DNA from: Glandiceps talaboti
Taxonomy: Eukaryota; Hemichordata; Enteropneusta; Spengelidae
Assembly (NCBI RefSeq): GCF_964340395.1
Contig: NC_135554.1
Span: forward strand, 24,320,592 to 24,384,591
Length of the DNA: 64,000 nucleotides
Direction: 5' to 3'
The position numbers were made by a program, and so were the translations under genes. This document shows positions 1 to 10,200 of the stretch, one piece after another. Position 1 is the stretch's first letter; the number at the start of each line of letters is the position of its first letter. Under the pieces are notes generated by a model that saw only the letters and a program-made list of their open reading frames with translations, was not told where the DNA came from and searched no databases.

Positions 1-950
1 TTTAAATAATGAGGCATTCCCAATCACTGCTTGAATGACTCGACGACAACAACACTGATACTATGATAGATTTGTACAGTTGCACTCAGTGTATAAAAGT
101 TTCTGTTCTGAAGACACACAAGCTACATTATGATTTTTTTTTATTCGAAATACTATATGATTAATGTCAATATATGCCTCTGATATCATTACAGTGTGTA
201 ATCATCTTCTGGTATTGTTTGCATAGTTGACAGCACAATAGAGATTTATTTGGTTTTAGTATAATACAACTAAAATACACCTGTAAATTGTATAAATTCA
301 GGTTGTGCCCCTTTAATAGGGAACTTGCAATGCAGACTGAGCATGCTCAGATGCAAAGGACTATGGGATTATCTGTTGTTATCGTAATATCTTATCTAGA
401 GTCACCGATGAAATAAACCTCCCACACTGGTCAGGTTAAATATGAATTGATCATTCGTGGTTATAAACAATGTAACAACATTGTTTACAATACTAATTGA
501 TGAGTATTTATTATCACATTTCCCATGATGCAACATTCAACATGGCGGGTTTGCAAGTTCCCTATGAAGATGAAAACAAAGGTTCTATTGTAGTGAAGCA
601 AACTACACATACATTTATCGATATAACAAAATGGTATGTTTAATAGTATGACAGTGTGAGACAATTTTGTAGTAGTTATCTGTCAACATATAAAAGATGA
701 ATTTATTGCAGAGTTTTTGATAAACTTCCAAGTCAACACAATCAAATATGTACAGTAGCTGTCAATCTTTGAATATATTTGCTCAGCTGCCGACAATAAA
801 CGTGTTAAACATTTTAAAAAACTCAAAAATCATCATAACTGTTTAAATACATTTTTGTACTAAATTATTAGAGATGAACGAACTTTTAAAAAAAATGTAC
901 AAATGGCAATCAAATATTACACTGTCAGAAGTGAACACAAGGTTGTGTTG

Positions 951-1300
951 TTTTGAGAACTGTTTCATTTGCATAAATGTTAAGTGATGCATAACAGATA
1001 CTGAAACCAGATCACAGTTGTTATTTTGCATAATACATACTTCATTTGCACAATGTCAGGTCAAACAAGACCATGGTTGTAGATTTGACATACTAAATAC
1101 TTCATTTGCATAACATCAGAGGTGAGACAATGTTATATTGTGGTATTTTGCATAATTTATGCTTCATTTGCATAATGTCTGGTGAAACAAAACCAGGGTT
1201 GTAATATTTTTTTTCGTTTTAAATACTTCATTTGCATAATATTAGAGGTGAAACCACCCCAAGGTTTTGGTTTTTGCATAACAAATTCTTACTTTGCATA
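951..1300. repeat. Degenerate tandem repeat with octamer (ATTTGCAT) motifs
   Basis: Units of roughly 65-75 bp containing ACTTCATTTGCATAA recur. Perfect octamers lie at 967-974, 1104-1111, 1166-1173 and 1230-1237. The rest of 1-2700 is AT-rich with no convincing exon; a (TG)n run lies at about 1838-1868. Confidence 0.75.
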
Positions 1301-1835
1301 ACACCTTGGAAAAACTGAAGATTACTAGTTGCAATGTAAATATAGTATTATGGTTTTTACCTCAGTCCCAATTTGAACTAGTAAAGTACAATGTAAATAG
1401 AGAAAACTATCACACTAGATGCAATCTCAACTTCTACTAAAAGGAACACAGGGGGTATTATGATTTTCACAACAAACCTTTCATGAAATGGAAGTCACTT
1501 TTTGTTGTAGTTATGTACATAAAGTAAAAATGACCACACTAGGTTGATTTTTCACAATAGTTTGAATATCAATTTTCTTTTGAATTCGAGTATTACAAAA
1601 GCTATTTCATTTTAATAATTTTACGTATTTGTTTTTTTTTTTGGTTATTTACACATGATGATGACCATGTTTAGATGTTTATATTTGTTTACGAGTGTTT
1701 GTATATGTAGATGCTAGTTTATGTCGTGAATACAATTTTAGAGGAATCAATGCTTAAAATTGACTTTTTGGATGAATTTGCTCTGATCTGATAAGTCTGT
1801 AAATAAAAGTTGTTTTTTATGATGCATGAATGTTG

Positions 1836-1870
<35 letters not shown>

Positions 1871-2764
1871 TTTTGTAAGTTGTTACATGTAACAGTATCA
1901 TATCTCATACATATATATACACACACCAACTAATCATTCTATCAGATATGGACATCTGGAGTAGGACAGTTGCTGGGCCTGTCTGATGTAGCCGGAAAAT
2001 GGCCAGCTTTCCTTTATCTACCTTTGTTTCATTTGCTTTTAATGTTGTACTAAATTTGATGTCCTAGGAATTAGCAATAGCTGTGCCAACTGGTATTGCT
2101 GTCAGAAATGTATGCTTAGTTCTAACTGCACCAACTCAGTGGTCAAAAATTCCTGTGCTTTTCCTACCTGCTTAGACATAGACATCCACTTTTGATAAAA
2201 CCGATAGTAACAGGTTAAGTTTGTAGAACAAGAATATAAATAGTTTATTGACTCTGTAAGTTTAATATCAAAACATTGAAATATCTCCAGCCTCAATATC
2301 ACATGACATTTGACCTGTCACCCAAGTAAAGTTGAAAAAGCTGTAAGTTTACATCTCACAAAAAATGAAGCAAATACTGGTAAAATACAAGAAGGTATGT
2401 TTGAATAATATTATGTTTGCAGTGTAGCTGGAACAAAATATCTTGACTTGAATTTTTCTGTTTCATAGATAACCTATAATACAGTATCAAAGTCACAAAT
2501 CTTAACTGTCAATGTTTTAGAATCTTTTGTTTGAATTTGGAATAATCTATGTATATACTAGTACTCAAGTAAATTTTATAACTTGTCGATGCAGGGATAA
2601 ACTATCAATTTAAAATTGGTGGTCCTCAAACCATTCACTATAGTGATCCTGTAGTCAGCTTTGCTGGTCCAATTTTTTTTTATAATGACAATATTTGCAT
2701 ACCGGGTCCCCTTGTCCCTTTCATTATTAAATGATCCAACAACGACATTTCCATAATTGGTAAA

Positions 2765-3705
2765 ATTACTGCCATATAAGGTGGTATTGTACAGACTGAC
2801 AGAGCAACCCATATTAGGTTACAATAACGCCATATAAGGTAATTGTGGAAATGATCATTGTGGAAAATCAGTTGTTAGGGACAAACATCAGTGGTCCTCA
2901 GATATCTGATTGCATACCCCTAAAATTATTTACATGTACTACTTGTGTTTTAAATAAATGAAACTCTGAAACTTTAGAGGTATCGTGGGTCATGTTTTCA
3001 AAATTTTGCCAGTCATCATAAATAGAAGTAGGCCTCAGTCTAAAAATAGTAACGTATAAATTCAAAGGTGAATGTAAATGGCAAATAAGTTACTCAAAAA
3101 TAGACACTCTTTGGTTTAACTGTTTAACGTCAGTTCAAACATGATGCCGCTGCCATTTTAAAGGTAACATTACTGCTTATATACACTTACAAAATTAGCA
3201 TGTGACATTTCCTAAATGGGTAAAATTACTGCCATATAAGGTGGTATTGTTGAGTCATACATAGGTACCCATATTAGGTTACAATAATGCCATATAAGGT
3301 ACCATTATTTTTATAAATGGTACAAAATTGGCATGTGAGATTTCCATAAAAAGGAAAATTTACTGTCAAATAAGTTGATATTCTAGTGTCAGACATAGCC
3401 ATCCATATTTGGTGACAATAAAGTATGCCATATAAGGTGACATTACTGATGTATATTTACAAAATTGGTACATGGAATTTCCATAATAGGTAAAATTACT
3501 GCCATAGAAGATAGTAACATGGCATACTGCCATACACAGCTGCCCATATATGGTTACAGTAATGCCATATAAGGTAATATTTTTTTTGATAAATGGTTAC
3601 AAAATAGGAAAGAATGCCACCATATAAGGTGTAAAGTCATACATAGCTAATTAGCTACCCATATTAGGTTACAACAATGCCATATAAGGTGCCATATAAG
3701 GTTAA
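2765..3705. repeat. Degenerate tandem repeat carrying 14 perfect CArG boxes
   Basis: Decamers matching CC(A/T)6GG begin at 2772, 2809, 2830, 3232, 3269, 3290, 3403, 3428, 3544, 3565, 3620, 3659, 3680 and 3692. Nine are CCATATAAGG, three CCATATTAGG, one CCATATTTGG, one CCATATATGG. The array lies just downstream of the sialyltransferase stop, in its 3' UTR or flank. Confidence 0.9.
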
Positions 3706-4039
3706 CATCACCATCTTGCCAGCAAGAGAGCTAACATTATTTTTTTGGGGGAAAATTTAAAATCCTGCTGTACAAAATAAGAAGTAATAAAACAAATAAT
3801 GCAATCAAGAAAAATTATTTGAATTACACTGCAATGACAAAAAGAATTTGGTGAAAATAATTACATCAAGTACTTTTTCTGAAAAAAAATCTATTTCACA
3901 TGTACTCTTCACCTGAGATCCCATGTAAAGGAATGTCATTAATTTCTGACGTAAGTCATTTAAAATATTATTTTTCATCAATTTTATACACTCAGCTACC
4001 TCAGCAATTAATCAGTCATGATGTTTCCATGGCAACTGC

Positions 4040-4279
4040 TTAGTGAATTCCACCAGTAAGATCCTTTATGACTCCATTTTCAACCAACTTTCTAAGGAAA
4101 ACATTTTCATGGTTAAGGTCATGGGTGAATAGTTTTGTTATGGAACTCATCCTAGTACCTTCATAATAGTGTAGATATGCATGTGGCTGATTTTGATAGT
4201 ATCCAAATCCTGCAACATGGACTTCATCACAGAGTCGTAGGGCAGCCATTATGGCTATCGTACCAGTTGTTGGCACATT
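4040..4279 (-). CDS. Sialyltransferase last exon: motifs S, III and VS, stop
   Basis: Acceptor TTTCATAG; begins [11 protein letters not shown]. It contains motif S, the H-Y-Y-E motif III and the VS H(x4)E catalytic pair (H-D-L-N-H-E), and ends D-L-T-G-G-I-H-stop. Confidence 0.95.
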   Translation of the reverse strand, partial: NVPTTGTIAIMAALRLCDEVHVAGFGYYQNQPHAYLHYYEGTRMSSITKLFTHDLNHENVFLRKLVENGVIKDLTGGIH

Positions 4280-7200
4280 CTATGAAAGGAAATATAACAT
4301 ACAAAGTATGAATGCATTTATTATGAACTACACCATAGATATGCTAATAATGACATCATAGATATGTGAATAATGACATCATAGACATGCTAATAATGAC
4401 ATCATAGATATGCTAATAATGACACCATATATATGCTAATGACATCATAGATATGCTAATAATGACATCATAGATATGCTAATAATGACATCATAGATAT
4501 GCTAATAATGAAATCATAGATATGCTAATAATGACATCATAGATATGCTAATAATGACATCATAGATATGCTAATAATGACATCATAGATATGCTAATAA
4601 TGACATCATAGATATGCGAATGACATCATAGATATGCTAATAATGAAATCATAGATATGCTAATAATGACATCATAGATATATGAATAATGACATCATAG
4701 ATATGCTAATAATGAAATCATAGATATGCTAATAATGACATCATAGACATGCTAATAATGACATCATAGATATGCGGATAATGACATCATAGATATGCTA
4801 ATAATGACATCATAGATATGCTAATAATGACATCATAGATATGCAAATAATGGCATCATAGATATGCTAATAATGACATCATAGATATATGAATAATGAC
4901 ATCATAGATATGCTAATAATGAAATCATAGATATGCTAATAATGACATCATAGACATGCTAATAATGACATCATAGATATGCTAATAATGAAATCATAGA
5001 TATGCTAATAATGACATCATAGACATGCTAATAATGACATCATAGATATGCAAATAATGGCATCATAGATATGCTAATAATGACATCATAGATATATGAA
5101 TAATGACATCATAGATATGCTAATAATGAAATCATAGATATGCTAATAATGACATCATAGACATGCTAATAATGACATCATAGATATGCTAATAATGACA
5201 TCATAGACATTTTTTGGTCCATTTGGGTTGCGTTAATTGGCCTTCCAAAATTTGCCATACAAAAAACATCCCTGATTTTACACTTGTACAGAATACCAAG
5301 GGACAAAGATTTTAAGAAACGGTACTATGAGGTGATGATATCCCAATTTGAGCGAGGGCGCTGTATTCTCAATTTTCTGTTTGCAGTCTGGAATGGTCTA
5401 TATTGGCATGAATTGGACTTGTGAATGAGTGTGATATATCGTAGGTGGTTGTGAAAACAAAACAAACAAGGTGAAATCTTAACATACAACATAAACATAC
5501 AAAACAAATATAACCAGCTACTAAGTATATACAGATACAGACACACAGATTTCTCAGAAAGTCGTCACTTACCTTACTCATACGGCCTTGGTTAGTAGGA
5601 TAACCCAACAGATCAAATGCTGCTTCCTGGATCAGCATTGGATTTATTAGTCGTACCTGTTGTGGTGTCTTTGGTAAACTTTTAGCTATCTTAGTCCAAA
5701 ATCCCTTTTGAGACTGAAGACAAAAACAAACAATACAATCAAATTTTGAAATCTGGGATTACAGTCCAATGATGTCACAAACTTTGACCAGGCTGAATTT
5801 CTTGTGAACTTTGACCTTTTAATAACTTATTTACATATTTATACTTTGACTTTTCTACATGGGTGTGCAATAAGACCCTAGTGAACTTTGACCTACAATT
5901 TTCAACATTTGTGTGTGAACTTTGACCTAGTTTGACCTACACTTTTAAACATTTTCTGAACTGTGACCCAAGGGAAACCCATGAACTTTGACCCGATATA
6001 ACCTCTCTGCATACACCTTGTCGACTTCATCAAACTTGTGATACATTTTACAACATTTGTGTAAACTGACTATACTGAGCCCCTTGTGAACTTTGACCTG
6101 ATATTAAACATCTCTGAATAACTCCCCATATAATTCACCGTACAATTCACCTTACTGATGACATCATCCATTTTGACTTGGTTTCAACCTATAAATAAAT
6201 AAATATAGCAGAGATTGATAGATACTCACCGGTACCTTCTTTTCAATAACCTCCTCTAACCACTCTAAATCTCTTGCTTTGAACACTACCATTCCAAACA
6301 ATGCACCGGGATCATAAGAACTATCCGTTCTTGGTGCTGCCTCAGGATAGGCAAATCGTATTGAAGTTTTACTGCCAACATCTGCCTCATAACCTCTCAC
6401 TGGAGCTAAATTAGCCCTATTAGTATTAAAAGAGGTTTAGAATAAGTCATTAAATTTCTACACTATAAACTTGTATGGCTTCATTTAGTTCCAGTCGTCC
6501 ATGAAGGAAAATGCAAAATTTTAAAAGTTATTTATAACAGGACACAGAAATAATGTTCTGTTTTGTGGAAGCAATTTCCAAATACCAGATGGAGGGTGCT
6601 ATGTGGTGGCATATTGAACGGGAATGCAATATTGCATAATGGAGGTCAATTACTGTCAGTAGACAGGTGAGCAGCCTTGTCATGGCTGGCCATCTGTGGG
6701 TGTGTACAAATATACTAGTATGTATATTTATCATGCTGGAGTCAACATATTAAATCCTTAATATCAATAAAATTACATATTTGATGTATGTTCTGGCACA
6801 GAAACATAACATATGGTATTAAAATTCCTGTGGATGTCTGTTGTCATTAGCCACCTGGTGCAAATAATGACTCTTACCTAATGATGACATCATAGCCATC
6901 AATCTGTCCACCAAGGCGTGTGTTCTTTAGTATTCCTCCACTCCCAACTATAATACATCGTCTACAGCCGTTACTGTGTTTTTTTTAAAAAAAAGTCAAC
7001 ATTAATATAAAATATACTATTGAGAAGGTAGAATCACTTTACAAAAAATTGTATGATATTGTTATGAACATTTCATACCTATAAGAACGATGAAAATTAG
7101 TTTCTTTCCACACGAGGAAGAAGTCTTTGACTTATCAAGTCTTCTAGTTATGTGTGAGTGAAATGAATAGCATATTTGTCTTGCGGAGAACAAGGACAAT

Positions 7201-10200
7201 TTTGCTTGTGTGAAAAATAATTTGTTAGTATAGAGAGACAAATACATGATAATTTCACGTTTGAGCTCTTATCAATTAAGGGTGTGAGTGAAATATGGGG
7301 AAAAAATGATTTGCCAGTGGTGAGGTAAATGACACTTTCACATCAAGTAATCACCATGGAAATTTGTCTAATAACATTATACTCAATATAATATTATGCC
7401 TTGTTTAGATTTGTAACAGCTGAATTCTCTGACACACCATACAGAGGGCATACAGTGATTGAGTAACAATTACTTCAAAACATCAAATTCTCTGACAGCA
7501 TATACTGTATGGTGACAAAGTAATAACTTCACAACATCAAAATCTCTGATTGCATATGGTGATATAGTAACAACTTCACATCAAATTCTCTGACAGCATA
7601 TACTGTATGGTGACAAAGTAATAACTTCACAACATCAAAATCTCTGATTGCATATGGTGATAGAGTAACAACTTCACATCAAATTCTCTGACAAGATGAC
7701 AAAAGTAACAACTTCACAACATGCATGAATGGAAATTAATGATCTACATTGTATCAGGCACTGAGTTTTTTGTTCAATGGCAGTAAGTAGACAAAATCTA
7801 GTTTTCTGATGATAGCTATAATGTATGTGTTGATCACTTGGAGACTTCAAATGTTGACAATAAATCTATTCTACTCATAATTAGACTGTCGACAGTTGTT
7901 GCTGCCTTTTTTTGCTACTTTTTATCTAAAACTAAAGTCGTTGCCTCACTCCAATCCGGAGCAATACTATAACTACGTACTGATTATTCATCTACATCAC
8001 AGCGAGTGCCGGCGGCAAAAATTATATGCATGATAACAGTCCATGAGTTGGAGCCAATTGAGCTCCTTCGACTCGCAGCAAGCTAGTAGACTGTACACAT
8101 ACACGGCACCATAGACTAGTGAGCATCACATTGTCAATGAAATTGCCGTGTTGGGCATCGAGGTCGTCCAATGATGTCATTTACAAATGTCAAAAAAATG
8201 CATGGTTTCAAGCTTTCACTAAGAAAGATAGGAAAGGTAAATTACATGATTATGACCATCAAAATACATTTACGATGTCAAATTTGCACTGCAGTGTACG
8301 TGTATATGCGTTGAATGTTGAGTGACCTTACACTGAACTGCATGTAAATCATACAATAGAGTAAAGCCCAATTCCATGGCGTCACATCATGAATAAGTAA
8401 TAGAAAGGGAGATACAATGAGCGATGACAGTCGTTCGTGTCTACGGCACTCACAGTTTCCTATCAGTACGCGTTAGTATTCAGTGCTACGGAGCGAGGCG
8501 ACGACTTTGTTTTAGATGAAACGTAGCAAAAAAGACACGTATGACTGTCAACAGTCTACTCATAATATCTAGACACTGGTCACACATGTCAGAAAGTACT
8601 ATTTACTATTTACATTTTGATACATTATCTAAATGCAGAATGCAAATCATACTATGCACATAATATCATGGTGTTGTATTTACATAACATGTAATAATAA
8701 TACTTGCATATTTCTACAATTCATTCAATATATTATTTGCTACATTATTTAATCAGCATGCTACTTGCATAATAGCTAACATGTAATACACTGTATTTGC
8801 ATATTAGCTAGCATGTAATACACTGTATTTGCATATTAGCTAGCATGTAATATACTGTATTTGCATATTAGCTAACATGTACTACAGTATTTGCATATTT
8901 GTGCAAATTACTCAACAACTAATACAAGAGACTTTACAATAATTCATACAATTCAATTGATAAATTTAGATAACACATTCTGATACTTACACATTAGTAT
9001 TCCCTCTTGTAAGACTTGAATCGGTCATGACTCGTAGCAGGCGATCTAGAACTTTCTCTGTCAAATGAAGCAAATTACAATCAAAACATAGCAGAAGCCC
9101 ATATTAGACATCACAACAGAGAGATGTACATTTTCATATTAATGTATAGCTTTTTAAAATTAATCCAAAGTATTTGATAGCATTGGTTTATTTATCAGAG
9201 AATCAGATACAAAAGAGGAAATTTTGATCATTTTGACCCACAAATTTTTCTTAGATCTCGTTAGAAGGTACACTGTGTATAGCTTTAGGTAGATCTTGTA
9301 CCTGGAATATACACAATAGCATACTGCAAAGATTTTTTTATTTTATTCATTTTATTTTTATTTAAACTTTATTTAAAGAGGGTTAAAAATCATACAGATA
9401 ACCTGGTTAGCTAAAAGCTAGTCTTCCCCAGGACCCTCTAAAGACAACAAAACAGGATGATGATGATGAATATAAAGATGGAATAATATAACTCAATTAT
9501 TATCTATATATCACATTGAAATTTTATCCACAATACCCCTAATCAGCTATTTTACCAAGTGTTGGTTTAACACGTTTTTTTGTTTTTTTTTATCAAACTT
9601 TGACATCAGTGAAGAAGACAACATAGGTGTTCAAACACCTACAAATGTGGACACACAGGTGCTAGGTTAATGCAGGAGAAAACCAGAGTTAGCCAGGGGA
9701 AACCAGTGTTGTTCAGCAGATACATGTATTTGAATGGCAGACGAACTAATATTACTTAAAGCTTGGGAAATTTAAACAAATTGAGATCAAGGGCTAAAAC
9801 CCTGGCAGAAGTGGTGAGAGACAAGTGGTTTCACCAAGCACTCACCCTTAATAGGAATGGCAGGCAAAAACTGAACCAAAGGCAAGAAAACAGAGTGATA
9901 TAATAAAATACTCACCTTGATTTTTCAGACCAAATGGTGGCTGATACTGCATTAGTCTGGAATCCAATGATAAATAATCTGATGATATAAATACTGGATG
10001 CTTCTCATCAAATCTGTATAAAAAAAAACATGACAATGAATCAATCACATTCTTGAATATATGTCTATAAGTGTTGCAAAATTACCAAGACTGGGCAATG
10101 TTTATCAGAAAAAAACAACAAAATCTTGCCTTAAACATTTAAATGGCACAATTTAAAACCTATTTTGTTGTACATGTGACTCTATACGTATTTTTTGTCT

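Noticed and set aside
1719-1929. Short ORFs around the TG run
   Set aside because: Generated by the (TG)n microsatellite.
4325-5212. CRISPR-like regular 23-bp repeats
   Set aside because: Units are contiguous with no spacers and lie in a eukaryotic intron; this is a satellite.
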